Notes under the pieces: generated by a model
Databases searched by the model: none
Told to the model about the DNA's origin: nothing
What the model saw: only the letters and a program-made list of their open reading frames with translations
Translations under genes and position numbers: made by a program
Shown here: positions 1-9,541 of the stretch, piece by piece
Position numbering within the stretch: position 1 is the stretch's first letter
Layout of the letters: each line of letters opens with the position of its first letter
Assembly (NCBI GenBank): GCA_035652535.1
Contig: DASRDP010000006.1
Span: 1 to 53,764, forward strand
Direction of reading: 5' to 3'
From: Chloroflexota bacterium
Lineage (GTDB): Bacteria > Chloroflexota > UBA6077 > SHYK01
DNA length: 53,764 nucleotides

Positions 1-186
1 TCCCTGGGCCGAGGACCGCCTGGGGACACGTGGGAGCCATCGATGCCCCACCGCGCAGAGACAAGCCGACAACCGACGATGCGCTGGCATTCGCCCCACC
101 CCCACTCCGAGATGCGGTTGGGATGATAGGCGGGACCACCATCCGAGCGCCGTAGGAAGAAAGTACGGGTCTCGCGAAGCGAATTG

Positions 187-939
187 CTAAGCGCGACTGC
201 CCGCCGATGTCGCTCGACGCCGAAAGAGGTGGTAGAGCAGGATGGACCCGGCGACCGCCACGTTGAGCGACTCGACGGGCTCTGCCATCGGTAAGCGGAC
301 CACGAAGTCGCATTCCTCGCGAACGAGTCGGCGAAGGCCGCTCCCTTCCGCCCCCACGACGACCGCGACCGGGCCGCTGAGGTCGACCTCATCGTACACG
401 CTGGGCCCATGCGCATCGAGGCCCACAATCCACAGGCCGACTTCCTTGAGCTGGCGCAGGGCGCGCGCGAGATTGGGAGCCTGGCAAACCGCCAGGTGCT
501 CCACTGCCCCCGCCGAGGCGCGGACGACGGCCGGACTGATCCCCGCTGCGCGGTGCGAGGGAATCACGACCGCCGTGACGCCCACCGCGAGGGCGGTTCG
601 GAGCAGCGAGCCAACGTTTTGTGGATCTTGGACCTGGTCGAGCGCCAGGACGAGCGCATTGGAGCCTGCCGCCTTCGCGCGCTGCAAAACGTCGGCCACC
701 TCTGCGTATGCGAACTCGTCCAGCTCGGCCGCGATTCCTTGATGGCGCGGATGAATCGAGTCCAAGCGGGTTCGCGGCACACGGACGATGGGGATGCCGA
801 CGGTCTCGGCGGCGCGCAGGGCTTCTCGGATCGCGGGTTCGGAATCCCTGACGCCCGCCTCGACGAAAATCCGCTGGACGCGCCGGTGCGCCCGAAGAGC
901 TTCCGCGACCGCGTTCCGTCCAGCGAGAAGCTCAGCCAT
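187..939 (-). CDS. rlmB: 23S rRNA (guanosine-2'-O)-methyltransferase RlmB, SpoU/TrmH family
   Basis: A SPOUT-fold enzyme that methylates a ribose (G2251 in E. coli) in the 23S rRNA P-loop using SAM. The 250-residue protein has an N-terminal substrate-binding domain (about 1-80) starting MAELLAGRNAV. The three SpoU motifs follow: DPQNVGSLLRTA (105-116), VGAEGSGL (195-202) and ESLNVAVAGSILLYH (223-237). The reading frame continues upstream into cysS, but the family N-terminus begins at the ATG at 939, so that start is used. It lies 11 nt after the cysS stop and is probably the last gene of the cysE-cysS-rlmB group. Members of this family also modify tRNA, but length and motifs favour RlmB. Confidence 0.93.
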   Translation of the reverse strand: MAELLAGRNAVAEALRAHRRVQRIFVEAGVRDSEPAIREALRAAETVGIPIVRVPRTRLDSIHPRHQGIAAELDEFAYAEVADVLQRAKAAGSNALVLALDQVQDPQNVGSLLRTALAVGVTAVVIPSHRAAGISPAVVRASAGAVEHLAVCQAPNLARALRQLKEVGLWIVGLDAHGPSVYDEVDLSGPVAVVVGAEGSGLRRLVREECDFVVRLPMAEPVESLNVAVAGSILLYHLFRRRATSAGSRA

Positions 940-950
940 GCCGCAATGCC

Positions 951-2348
951 CTATCGATCGCCGGGCGGTGACTCGAAGCGCCACTCCGTTCCGTCCGGCG
1001 TGTCCTCGAGCGCGACACCCAGCTCTTTCAGCCGATTGCGAATGCGATCGGCCATCCCCCACTGACGGTCGGCGCGAAGCTGCCCGCGGATCTCGACGAG
1101 GAGGTCGATAAAAGGATCGACATTCGACGGCGCAAGCGCCTCGTCCCGCGTCAATGGGATCCCCAGCACGTCCACCATCGTGCGGAACGCGGCCCGGAGC
1201 GCCGCCGCCTCGCTTCCCTTTCCGCCGAGTCGGTTGATCTCGTGGGCTGTGTCAAACAACACGCCAAGCGCGCCGGGCGTATTGAAGTCGTCGTCCATGT
1301 AGGCGCCGAATCGCGTCAGCATCTCATGCGATGCCGACGTCGGTGGGACCGGAGGCTCCGGCTGCGCGCCGTACGCCGCGCGCAGCGTCCGAAGGCTTCG
1401 GGATGCGCCCGCGATGCCCTCCTCGGAAAAGACCATGGGAGCACGGTAGTGCACTTGGAGGAGAGCCAGCCGAAGCGCCGCGGGCTCGTATTGCTGGAGC
1501 ACATCCGCGACCGTGGTGAAATTCATGAGGGAGTGTGACATCTTCTCGCTACCCGTCATGACGAGGCCCACGTGGGGCCAGTAGCGGGCGAAGGGCACGC
1601 ATCCGGTGTAGGACTCGCTCTGGGCTATCTCGTTCTCGTGATGCGGAAAGATGAGGTCCTGGCCTCCGCAGTGGATATCGATCTGATCGCCCAGCGTCTC
1701 GCGCACCATCGTCGAGCACTCGATGTGCCACCCCGGTCGACCCTCTCCCCAGGGACTTGGCCACGACGGCTCCCCCGGTTTCGCACGCTTCCAGAGAGCG
1801 AAGTCCCGCGGATCGCGCTTTCCGGGCTCCAGCTCCTTCCGCACGCCGACCATGCCGCTTTCTTCGGTCCGTCCGGACAGCTTGCCGTAGTCCCGGAAGC
1901 GGTCCACTTCGAAGTACACGTCGCCATCTACCTCGTAGGCGAAACCCCGGTCGATGAGGCCCTCCACGTACTCGATGATCTGAGGCATGAAACCAGTCAC
2001 CGACGGGTATACATCGGCAGGCTTCACGTGTAGCCGAGCCATGACGTCGAAGTAGGCGTCGGTATAGTTCCGCGCCACCTGTGACGCCGTGAGTCCCTCT
2101 GACTGGGCGCGCGCGATGATCTTGTCGTCGATGTCCGTGAAATTCTGGACGTGGCGCACGCGATATCCGCGCCATTCCAGCGTGCGGCGGATGATGTCCG
2201 CGGAGACGAAGAGGCGAGCGTGTCCGACGTGCGGGTGAAACTTGGGAGTCATGCCGCACACGTACATTCGAACCGGATCGCCGATGGGCTCGAAGACGTC
2301 CTTCGCGCCGGTGAGCGTATTCGATATCCGGAGGGCCAAATCCCCCAC
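951..2348 (-). CDS. cysS: Cysteinyl-tRNA synthetase, divergent signature motifs
   Basis: Class I synthetase that charges tRNA-Cys. The 465-residue protein has the HIGH-type motif HVGH at 40-43, in a segment CGMTPKFHPHVGHAR that differs from the common CGPTVYDYIHIGHAR. Zinc ligands are visible as C31, C211, H236 and E240. The KMSKS loop reads K269-M-S-H-S, so the second lysine is histidine. A C-terminal helical and anticodon-binding part is present (about 315-460), which argues against the related ligase MshC. The start is GTG. It sits about 40 nt after cysE, so cysteine synthesis and charging are neighbours, as in Bacillus. Identity is firm; the effect of the KMSHS change is unknown. Confidence 0.93.
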   Translation of the reverse strand: MGDLALRISNTLTGAKDVFEPIGDPVRMYVCGMTPKFHPHVGHARLFVSADIIRRTLEWRGYRVRHVQNFTDIDDKIIARAQSEGLTASQVARNYTDAYFDVMARLHVKPADVYPSVTGFMPQIIEYVEGLIDRGFAYEVDGDVYFEVDRFRDYGKLSGRTEESGMVGVRKELEPGKRDPRDFALWKRAKPGEPSWPSPWGEGRPGWHIECSTMVRETLGDQIDIHCGGQDLIFPHHENEIAQSESYTGCVPFARYWPHVGLVMTGSEKMSHSLMNFTTVADVLQQYEPAALRLALLQVHYRAPMVFSEEGIAGASRSLRTLRAAYGAQPEPPVPPTSASHEMLTRFGAYMDDDFNTPGALGVLFDTAHEINRLGGKGSEAAALRAAFRTMVDVLGIPLTRDEALAPSNVDPFIDLLVEIRGQLRADRQWGMADRIRNRLKELGVALEDTPDGTEWRFESPPGDR

Positions 2349-2389
2349 TCCTGTGCGACTACGGCGACGGACTCAGGGACGGGACGGCG

Positions 2390-3082
2390 CTAAGCGCCGA
2401 CGGGGCGAGCCACCCCGGGCGGCTCCTCCACCGAATCGTCGGCGAGCTGGGCACTGAGGGCCGAAAGGCGGGCTTCCAGCAACACGACCCGCTCCTGGAG
2501 AGCGTGGATCGTTTCGCCTTCGGGGTCTGGCAGCACTTCCACGCGCTCGTGGATGTCCGTATCCGGTGGGTGGGTAGCGACGACCCACCCGGGAACCCCA
2601 ACGACGGTCGAATTAGGCGGGACCGATCGAAGCACGACCGACCCGGCGCCAATCTTCACGTTGTCGCCGACCTCGATGGCGCCGAGGACCTTGGCGCCCA
2701 CGCTGATGAGGACGTTGTTTCCGATCGTCGGGTGCCGCTTGCCACGCTCCTTCCCCGTACCGCCGAGTGTGACCCCTTGATACAGCGTCACACCGTCGCC
2801 AATCTGGGTCGTCTCGCCGATGACGACTCCCATGCCGTGGTCGATAAAGAATCCCTTGCCGATCGTGGCGCCGGGGTGGATCTCGATGCCCGTGAAGAAG
2901 CGGGCGACGTGGGAGAGGACGCGAGGCGCAACCGGAACCCGCAGATTCCAGAGCCAGTGCGCAATGCGATGGCTGATGATGGCGTGAAATCCGGGATACG
3001 CGAGCACGACCTCCATGGCGCTTCGCGCCGCTGGGTCCCGCTCGAACACGGCCTGGAAGTCTGCTCGCAGGGTGTCGAACAT
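2390..3082 (-). CDS. cysE: Serine O-acetyltransferase CysE
   Basis: Transfers acetyl from acetyl-CoA to L-serine, the first step of cysteine synthesis. The 230-residue protein has a helical N-terminal domain (1-65). A left-handed beta-helix of hexapeptide repeats follows (about 65-165), with the catalytic DH pair at 81-82, the second histidine at 117 and the [15 protein letters not shown] acetyl-CoA loop. The short N-terminal domain resembles the EpsC/Bacillus type. The C-terminal tail (about 180-225) is a probable coiled helix and longer than needed for activity. It starts 2 nt after ispF and is followed by cysS. Confidence 0.94.
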   Translation of the reverse strand: MFDTLRADFQAVFERDPAARSAMEVVLAYPGFHAIISHRIAHWLWNLRVPVAPRVLSHVARFFTGIEIHPGATIGKGFFIDHGMGVVIGETTQIGDGVTLYQGVTLGGTGKERGKRHPTIGNNVLISVGAKVLGAIEVGDNVKIGAGSVVLRSVPPNSTVVGVPGWVVATHPPDTDIHERVEVLPDPEGETIHALQERVVLLEARLSALSAQLADDSVEEPPGVARPVGA

Positions 3083-3084
3083 GG

Positions 3085-3606
3085 CTACCTGCCGCGCTCG
3101 ATCAGGGCGGTCGCGAAGGCGGCGATGGCATCCTCGCGCCCGAGCGAACCAACGTACTCGGGAGACGTGGCCTTTACATTCACGGATTCGGGCTCAACGG
3201 AGAGCGCCCGTGCCAGGTTCTCGCGCATCTGATGGAGGTGAGGCCCGAGGCGTGGACGCTGTGCCACGATGGACGCGTCGACGTTCCCGACTCGCCAGCC
3301 GTCGTCCGCGAGCGCCGAGGCGACCTGCGCTAGGAGCAGCAGGCTATCGGCTCCGCGAAACCGCTCGTCGGTGTCCGGAAACCAGGTCCCGATATCCCCA
3401 CGTCCCGCAGCGCCGATGAGGGCATCCGCCACGGCATGGGCGAGCACGTCACCGTCGGAGTGACCGTCGAGGCCGCGAGGATAGGGTATCGTCACCCCGC
3501 CCAATACGAGCGGGCGACCTGAGGCGAGCGGGTGGAGGTCGTGGCCCACACCGACGCGGAACCCGGGCTTCGTGGGCGAGCTTGTCGAGGAGTTTGCCAC
3601 CGTCAT
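3085..3606 (-). CDS. ispF: 2-C-methyl-D-erythritol 2,4-cyclodiphosphate synthase IspF
   Basis: Converts CDP-ME 2-phosphate to ME-2,4-cyclodiphosphate with release of CMP in the non-mevalonate isoprenoid pathway. The 173-residue protein carries the metal-binding D23-x-H25 pair in VGHDLHPL, the [11 protein letters not shown] segment with the third metal ligand, and the C-terminal [14 protein letters not shown] nucleotide-binding part. Its ATG overlaps the ispD stop in an ATGA tetranucleotide, a sign of translational coupling. About 15 extra residues precede the family core. Confidence 0.96.
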   Translation of the reverse strand: MTVANSSTSSPTKPGFRVGVGHDLHPLASGRPLVLGGVTIPYPRGLDGHSDGDVLAHAVADALIGAAGRGDIGTWFPDTDERFRGADSLLLLAQVASALADDGWRVGNVDASIVAQRPRLGPHLHQMRENLARALSVEPESVNVKATSPEYVGSLGREDAIAAFATALIERGR

Positions 3607-4316
3607 CTTTTGGCTTCATCTCCCGGCGTCGGACGGCCTGACGAGGACGCCGCCAGGAGCGACTCCGCAATGCGCAGGTCGACGGGGGTCGTGATCTTGA
3701 TATTACCATAGGCCCCCGGGAAGACTCGCACCGCCACGCCGAGCGCCTCGACCAGGGCAGCGTCATCGCTGACGACTCCCGTGGCCCGATCGTGCGCCTC
3801 CAAAAGCAGGAGCCGACGAAAGACTTGCGGTGTCTGGGCCGCCCACAGCGCCTCCCTCGGCGGTGTCCCCCTGATCACATCGCCTTCGACCAGCTTGATC
3901 GTGTCGACGACGGGCACCGCGGCGATAGCAGCGCCGGTCGGCACGGCAGCCGCCAGACCGCGTTCGATCATCTCACACGTGACGAGCGGCCGCGCGCCAT
4001 CGTGGACCACGACCCACGTCGCCTCGGGGCAGGCGTCAAGGCCCGCGCGCACCGAGTCCTGCCGCTCGGCGCCCCCTTTCACAACGCGGGCGCCGGGCGC
4101 CGCGACGGCTACCAGGTCGTTCATTCGTCGCTCGGACCCGCTCGCGGAAACAACGACGATCACATCCACGGACGAGCAGCCGGCGAAAGCCCTGATCGAC
4201 CATTCAATGACCGGTCGATCTCCGAGCGCTTCCCACAGCTTGTCCGCGCCCATTCGCACGGACGAGCCACCAGCCAGCACGATTCCGGCGACCGGGCCTT
4301 CGCGATTGGCAGCCAC
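3603..4316 (-). CDS. ispD: 2-C-methyl-D-erythritol 4-phosphate cytidylyltransferase IspD
   Basis: Couples MEP with CTP to give CDP-ME in the non-mevalonate isoprenoid pathway. The 237-residue Rossmann-like protein has the nucleotide-binding loop LAGGSSVRMGADK (14-26), the VVHDGARPLV motif near the middle and the C-terminal GNIKITTPVDL segment that binds MEP. It uses a GTG start two bases after the stop of the PIN/TRAM gene and overlaps ispF by 4 nt. The yacL-ispD-ispF order is the same as in Bacillus. Confidence 0.96.
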   Translation of the reverse strand: MAANREGPVAGIVLAGGSSVRMGADKLWEALGDRPVIEWSIRAFAGCSSVDVIVVVSASGSERRMNDLVAVAAPGARVVKGGAERQDSVRAGLDACPEATWVVVHDGARPLVTCEMIERGLAAAVPTGAAIAAVPVVDTIKLVEGDVIRGTPPREALWAAQTPQVFRRLLLLEAHDRATGVVSDDAALVEALGVAVRVFPGAYGNIKITTPVDLRIAESLLAASSSGRPTPGDEAKR

Positions 4317-4318
4317 GC

Positions 4319-5386
4319 TTAGGCCCTGGCGACGTCCGATGGAGGTTTCACTCGGGCGAAGACCATCCGCCCGGCCGCGGTTTGCAGCACTTTGGTCGCA
4401 ACGACGTCGACGGTCTGGCCCATGAACTGGCGGCCGTTCTCGACGACGACCATCGTGCCGTCTTCGAGATAGCCGACGCCCTGGCTCGGTTCTTTGCCCT
4501 CCTGGATCAAGCGGATGGAAATCTCCTCGCCCTGGAGGATCACCGAGCGTACCGCGTTGGCCAGGACGTTGACGTTCAGGACCTCGATGCCCTGGAGCTG
4601 AGCAACGTGGTTCAAATTGTAATCGTTGGTGATGATGGAGTAGCCATGCTCTTGCGCGAGGCGCACGAGCTTCGCATCCACCCCGATGGCATTCTCGACG
4701 TCTTCATCAGTGATCTCGACCGGCGTTGTCGCCTCCTTCTGCAGCGTCCCGAGGACGTCGAGCCCCCGGCGTCCGCGATTCCGCCGCATCGCGTCGGGGG
4801 AATCCGCGATGTGTTGGATCTCCTCGAGCACGAAGCGCGGGACGATCAGCGTTCCACCCAGGAAGCCGGTTCGCGCAATATCGGCAATACGCCCGTCGAT
4901 GATGGCCGACGTATCGAGCAACAGGCACCTGCCCTCCATCCGCGCCGCGCCGCGTCCCGCGCGCGCGCCGATCCCAAGCGTTGCGAGGATTCCCTGCTCG
5001 TGGGCGAGCATGGCCATGACCCCAAAGTACGCCAGCACGGCGGTGGCAATGACGGGGAGCACACGCCCGTACAGGCCCGGCAGAAACGAGAGGGGGAACG
5101 ACATGAGCGCGCCGCTCAACAGGCCGAACGTTAGCCCCACACCGCCCAGCAGGACGTCGCCCGCCGACGCGTGGTAAATGCGGTAGCGCAGCCAAAAGAA
5201 GGGTCGAGTCGTCACGTATGGCGTGAGGAGATAGCCCACGCTGAAGCTCAGGTAACACCCGCCGAAGACCAGCCAGACGCCGATGGTCGTCCACCGGGAG
5301 AGATCGACGAGGTTCGCGAGTAGCTGAAAAGCGGCGATGCCGGCCAGAATGCCGCCAATGATCCTCAGGACGATCTCGACGTTCAT
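4319..5386 (-). CDS. YacL-type membrane-anchored PIN/TRAM domain protein
   Basis: Predicted membrane-bound RNase-like protein. With the start at 5386 (MNVEIVLRII) it has 355 residues. About four transmembrane segments (roughly 1-130) come first, then a PIN domain (about 150-285) with the acidic residues of LLLDTSAIIDGR, VLEEIQ, VDAKLV and TNDYN, and a C-terminal TRAM RNA-binding domain (about 290-350). An upstream ATG at 5464 is open, but the family begins at the membrane segment and a GAGGAG lies upstream of 5386. It stands between radA and ispD, the position yacL holds in Bacillus, although disA is absent. The substrate is not established. Confidence 0.88.
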   Translation of the reverse strand: MNVEIVLRIIGGILAGIAAFQLLANLVDLSRWTTIGVWLVFGGCYLSFSVGYLLTPYVTTRPFFWLRYRIYHASAGDVLLGGVGLTFGLLSGALMSFPLSFLPGLYGRVLPVIATAVLAYFGVMAMLAHEQGILATLGIGARAGRGAARMEGRCLLLDTSAIIDGRIADIARTGFLGGTLIVPRFVLEEIQHIADSPDAMRRNRGRRGLDVLGTLQKEATTPVEITDEDVENAIGVDAKLVRLAQEHGYSIITNDYNLNHVAQLQGIEVLNVNVLANAVRSVILQGEEISIRLIQEGKEPSQGVGYLEDGTMVVVENGRQFMGQTVDVVATKVLQTAAGRMVFARVKPPSDVARA

Positions 5387-5534
5387 CCTGCGCTCGATCT
5401 CCTCACCATACCGAATTGGTGACGGCTGCGTCGTAGAGGCCAACCTGACTGAACGAAATGGCACGTGGGGTTACGGAAATCACCACCGCGTGGGGGCCAA
5501 TCATGACCATTGGTAACGGAGCTCCGGCCTGGGG

Positions 5535-6893
5535 CTATTGTACGCCTATGAGGGCCGATGCCTCCCGCAGCGTCGACGCCTCGATCGTTCGCATCCCAGC
5601 GGGCGTTTCGCGCGCGCCTTCCTTTCGCTTGGGTACGATGGCCGACCGGAATCCGAGCTTCGCTGCCTCGCGCAGTCGAAGCCCGAGCTGCGAGACCGTT
5701 CGGAGCTCGCCGGCGAGGCCGACTTCGCCGATGGCAACGGTCTCCGGATCGATGGGCACGTCCCGCAAGGATGACAGGATCGCAAGCGCCGTTCCTAGAT
5801 CGGCGGCGGTCTCTTCGATGCGCAGGCCCCCGACGACGTTCACGTGAACATCGCACTCGTGGACGGCCACGCCGCCCCGCTTCGCGAGCACAGCGCACAA
5901 CAGGATGACCCGATTGAAATCGATCCCGTTGGCCATCCGCCGAGGCACCGCGAGCGCCGACCGATGGACGAGTGCCTGGACCTCAGCCAGCATGGGTCTG
6001 GTCCCCTCGAGCACGACGACGATGGCGGAGCCGCTCCCGCCCCGCACGCGGTCGGTGAGGAACGCGGCGGATGGGTTGCGCACCTCCGCGAGCCCGGCGT
6101 CGCGCATCTCGAACACGCCAACCTCGTTGGTCGCTCCAAAGCGGTTCTTCACGCCACGGAGGAGCCGATACGCCTGGAGCCGCTCGCCCTCGAGATAGAG
6201 CACCACGTCGACCATGTGCTCCAGCAGTTTCGGGCCAGCCAGGGTCCCTTCCTTGGTCACGTGGCCGATCAACAGGATCGCCGTGTCGGTGGCTTTGGCC
6301 ACTTCGTGCAACCGGAGGGTGCACTCGCGCAGCTGTGTAACGCTGCCGGGCGGGGACTCGCCCGCCGGATCGTACACGCTTTGGATGGAATCCACGACGA
6401 CGAGTCTGGGAGCCTCTGCGCGAACGTGGTCCACAATGCTCGTCACATCGTTTTCGGCGGCAAGCCGAAATTCGGTGTTGCTCAGGCCAAGCCTGCGCGC
6501 ACGGATCGCGATCTGCGGGAGCGACTCTTCACCGGAGACGTACAGGACTGGCGCCCGGGCCGCGACGGCATCAGCGATCTGCATGAGCAGGGTCGATTTG
6601 CCGACCCCAGGGTCTCCTCCGACGAGCACGACCGAACCGGGAACGATGCCGCCGCCGAGGACCCGATCCCACTCCGATATCGGAGTTTGTAGCCGAGCGA
6701 CCTGCTCGGCCCGAACGTCGTCGAGTCGCGAAACGCGCAGCGCCGACGGACGGGCGCTCCCGCGCGAAGCATTCGGCCGCTCAAGGGCCTCTTCGAGGGA
6801 ATTCCAGGTTCCGCAGCTCGGGCACTGTCCGAGCCAGCGCGGCTGGCGTGCCCCGCAGGCGGAGCACAGGTATGTGGTTCTCGATTTCGTCAT
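5535..6893 (-). CDS. radA: DNA repair protein RadA (Sms)
   Basis: RecA-like ATPase that drives branch migration of recombination intermediates. The 452-residue protein has the N-terminal zinc finger (C10, C13, C24, C27). The ATPase core has its Walker A at GDPGVGKS (93-100), and the RadA-specific KNRFGATNEVG motif follows. The C-terminal Lon-protease-like domain lacks a catalytic serine, as expected. It follows clpC as in Bacillus, but a perfect 17-bp hairpin ends only 12 nt before its ATG and no clear Shine-Dalgarno is visible, so its expression may be set separately from clpC. Confidence 0.95.
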   Translation of the reverse strand: MTKSRTTYLCSACGARQPRWLGQCPSCGTWNSLEEALERPNASRGSARPSALRVSRLDDVRAEQVARLQTPISEWDRVLGGGIVPGSVVLVGGDPGVGKSTLLMQIADAVAARAPVLYVSGEESLPQIAIRARRLGLSNTEFRLAAENDVTSIVDHVRAEAPRLVVVDSIQSVYDPAGESPPGSVTQLRECTLRLHEVAKATDTAILLIGHVTKEGTLAGPKLLEHMVDVVLYLEGERLQAYRLLRGVKNRFGATNEVGVFEMRDAGLAEVRNPSAAFLTDRVRGGSGSAIVVVLEGTRPMLAEVQALVHRSALAVPRRMANGIDFNRVILLCAVLAKRGGVAVHECDVHVNVVGGLRIEETAADLGTALAILSSLRDVPIDPETVAIGEVGLAGELRTVSQLGLRLREAAKLGFRSAIVPKRKEGARETPAGMRTIEASTLREASALIGVQ

Positions 6894-6905
6894 GGCGTCC
6901 GCAAA

Positions 6906-6945
6906 GGGACAGCGGGCCGACTGGAATCAGTCGGCCCGCTGTCCC
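6906..6945 (-). terminator. Perfect 17-bp inverted repeat between clpC and radA
   Basis: Two perfectly complementary 17-nt arms (6906-6922 and 6929-6945) flank a 6-nt loop. In the transcribed direction the hairpin begins 15 nt after the clpC TAA and is followed by only three T residues. It ends 12 nt before the radA ATG. It may be a partial intrinsic terminator, a 3'-end stabiliser of clpC mRNA, or a structure that limits radA translation. Confidence 0.6.
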
Positions 6946-6960
6946 CGCTGTTTCGCGCCC

Positions 6961-9429
6961 TTATGCGGTCTCGACGAGCGCCTCGGCCGGGCTGGTGGTC
7001 ATCACCAGCTCGCCATTCTGAACGTCGACGTGGATGGTCTCTCCGCGTCGGAACCGTCCCTCGAGCACCCCCTCCGCGATGGGGTCCTCGATGTGATTTT
7101 GGATCGCCCGCCGCAGCGGACGTGCGCCAAACGTCGTGTCGAACCCCTTCTCGACCAGGAAGTCCTTCGCCTCCAGGCTCACCTCGAGGCTGATCTCCTG
7201 CTCGACCAGCTCCATGCGAACTCGCTTCAGCATGAGGTCGACGATTGCCCGAATCTGCTCTTTGTCCAGCGAGTGGAAGGCGATCGTCGCGTCGATCCGG
7301 TTCAGGAACTCGGGGCGGAAGATGTTCTTCAGCTCGCCGAGCACCCGGTCCTTCATGCGATCGTACTCGCGCGCTTTGGCCTCTTCCTCATCGGCCGTCG
7401 TTGCAAAGCCGAGACGCGAGTCCTTGCGGATCGCCTCGGTCCCGACGTTGGAGGTCATGATGATGATCGTGTTGCGGAAGTCGACCTTTCGCCCCTTGGC
7501 GTCCGTCAGACGTCCGTCGTCGAGGATCTGCAGGAGGATGTTGAAGACTTCGGGGTGCGCCTTCTCGATCTCGTCGAGCAGGATGACCGAGTAGCTCTTC
7601 CGTCGCACTGCCTCGGTGAGCTGCCCACCCTCTTCGTAGCCGACGTAGCCCGGGGGCGCACCGACGAGCCGCGCTACGGAGTGGCGCTCCATAAACTCCG
7701 ACATGTCGATGCGAATGAGCGACTCCTCGCTCCCGAACATAAACTCCGCGAGCGCCCTGGCCAGCTCCGTCTTGCCAACGCCGGTGGGCCCGAGGAAGAT
7801 GAAGGAGCCGATGGGCCGACGCGGATCCTTGAGGCCTGCTCGGGCGCGGCGCACAGCCCGCGACACGACCGTGATCGCCTCGTCCTGCCCAATGACGCGC
7901 TCGCGAAGCGCCTCTTCCATTTTCAGCAGTCGCGCGGACTCCTCCTCGGCGATGCGCATCACCGGGATGCCCGTCCACATGGAGACGACCTGCGCGATGT
8001 CTTCGGGGCCGACCACCGGGCGGTCCACGCCCTGCTGGGTTTGCCAGCCAGCCTCGAGCTTCTCGATCTTGTCGCGAAGCTTCGACTCGCGATCGCGCAG
8101 CTCAGCGGCCAGCTCATACTGCTGAGCCCCAATCGCCGCGTCTTTCTCGCTCTGGACGGACTCCAGCCCGCGAAGGGCGTCTTTCAGGGATGGTGGCGTC
8201 GTGGCGCGTTGCATTCGCACGCGCGACGCCGCCTCATCGACCAGGTCGATCGCCTTGTCCGGCAGGAATCGATCGGGCACATATCGCGCCGCGAGATCGG
8301 CGGCCGCCTTGATCGACTCGTCGCTGATCTCCAGCTTGTGGTGCGCTTCGTAGCGATCCTTGATCCCCTGGAGGATCTGGATCGTCTCTTCGATCGTGGG
8401 CTCCTCCACGAGCACGGGCTGGAACCGGCGCTCGAGCGCGGCGTCTTTTTCGATGTACTTGCGATATTCGTCGAGGGTCGTCGCGCCGATGCACTGCAGC
8501 TCGCCGCGTGCCAGCGAGGGCTTCAGAATGTTCGCCGCGTCAACGGCGCCCTCTGCGGCGCCCGCGCCGACCAGCGTGTGCAGCTCGTCGATGAAGAGCA
8601 CGCAGTTGCCAGAGCTGCGCACCTCTTCGATGATCTTCTTCAACCGCTCCTCGAACTCGCCGCGGTATTTCGTGCCAGCGACCAACGAGCCGATGTCGAG
8701 GGTCAGCAACCGCTTCCCCATGAGCGTCTCGGGGGCGTCGCCCGAGGCGATTCGCTGCGCGAGGCCCTCGACGATCGCGGTCTTGCCGACGCCTGGTTCA
8801 CCCACGAGCGCCGGATTGTTTTTGGTTCTCCGAGAGAGGATCTGGATCACCCGCTCCAGCTCTTTTTCACGGCCGATGCAGGGGTCCAGCTTGTTGGCGC
8901 GGGCGGCCGCGGTCAGGTCCATGCCAAGCTGGTCGATCACCGGCGTCTTGGACGAGTGCCGCGATTCCTGCTGCGAGTATGTGCTGGACTGGTTGAGGAC
9001 GTAGTTGACTTGCTGGCGGACCTTGTCAAGGCTGACACCCAGGCTCTCCAGCACGCCCGCGGCGATGCCCTCGCCTTCGCGGACGAGGCCAAGAAGCAGG
9101 TGCTCGGTGCCGATGTAATTGTGGTTGAGCCGGCGCGCTTCCTCGACGGATAGCTCGATCACCTTCTTGGCCCTGGGTGTGAGGCCGATGTCGCCCGTGA
9201 CGGTCCGCTCGCCGCGGCCGATGATGAACTCAACCGCGCTGCGCACCTTGTTGAGGTCAACCCCAAGGTTCGCAAGCACCTTGGCGGCGACTCCCTCACC
9301 CTCGCGGACGAGACCGAGAAGCAGATGCTCAGTTCCAATGTAATTGTGGTTGAATCGCTGCGCCTCTTCTTGGGCTAACTGAAGAACCTTGCGCGCGCGT
9401 TCAGTGAATTTGTCAAATCGTTCTGCCAT
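6961..9429 (-). CDS. clpC: ClpC-type AAA+ chaperone, Clp protease ATP-binding subunit
   Basis: Unfolds proteins and feeds them to ClpP. The 822-residue protein has two N-terminal Clp repeats (about 1-145) and AAA+ module 1 with Walker A GEPGVGKT (210-217). A UVR/middle domain follows (about 390-440), then AAA+ module 2 with a second Walker A, GPTGVGKT (about 545). This layout is diagnostic for ClpC rather than ClpA or ClpB. The start at 9429 ([15 protein letters not shown]) has a GGAG eight bases upstream; the longer reading is rejected. The regulators ctsR and mcsA/mcsB, usual upstream partners in Firmicutes, are absent, and rpsA lies upstream instead. A TATAAT hexamer (minus strand, 9488-9493) could be its -10 element. 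Confidence 0.96.
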   Translation of the reverse strand: MAERFDKFTERARKVLQLAQEEAQRFNHNYIGTEHLLLGLVREGEGVAAKVLANLGVDLNKVRSAVEFIIGRGERTVTGDIGLTPRAKKVIELSVEEARRLNHNYIGTEHLLLGLVREGEGIAAGVLESLGVSLDKVRQQVNYVLNQSSTYSQQESRHSSKTPVIDQLGMDLTAAARANKLDPCIGREKELERVIQILSRRTKNNPALVGEPGVGKTAIVEGLAQRIASGDAPETLMGKRLLTLDIGSLVAGTKYRGEFEERLKKIIEEVRSSGNCVLFIDELHTLVGAGAAEGAVDAANILKPSLARGELQCIGATTLDEYRKYIEKDAALERRFQPVLVEEPTIEETIQILQGIKDRYEAHHKLEISDESIKAAADLAARYVPDRFLPDKAIDLVDEAASRVRMQRATTPPSLKDALRGLESVQSEKDAAIGAQQYELAAELRDRESKLRDKIEKLEAGWQTQQGVDRPVVGPEDIAQVVSMWTGIPVMRIAEEESARLLKMEEALRERVIGQDEAITVVSRAVRRARAGLKDPRRPIGSFIFLGPTGVGKTELARALAEFMFGSEESLIRIDMSEFMERHSVARLVGAPPGYVGYEEGGQLTEAVRRKSYSVILLDEIEKAHPEVFNILLQILDDGRLTDAKGRKVDFRNTIIIMTSNVGTEAIRKDSRLGFATTADEEEAKAREYDRMKDRVLGELKNIFRPEFLNRIDATIAFHSLDKEQIRAIVDLMLKRVRMELVEQEISLEVSLEAKDFLVEKGFDTTFGARPLRRAIQNHIEDPIAEGVLEGRFRRGETIHVDVQNGELVMTTSPAEALVETA

Positions 9430-9541
9430 TCGTTCGTCTCCGATGCGCGAGGTGCAGCGAACGAGGATGTCTGCCCAGCGCTTCAAGATTATACGGCCCC
9501 ACACCGCGTGGCCGGCGCCGGGCTGTTGTCAGAAAGTTCGC

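Noticed and set aside
1-186. Search for a gene or RNA at the left edge
   Set aside because: No coding frame with family signs, no tRNA-type structure and no clear terminator were seen downstream of rlmB.
6214-9153. Very long open frame (979 codons) on the plus strand opposite clpC
   Set aside because: It is the antisense shadow of clpC and radA; its composition is that of a GC-rich complementary frame and it has no recognisable domain, while clpC on the other strand is unmistakable.
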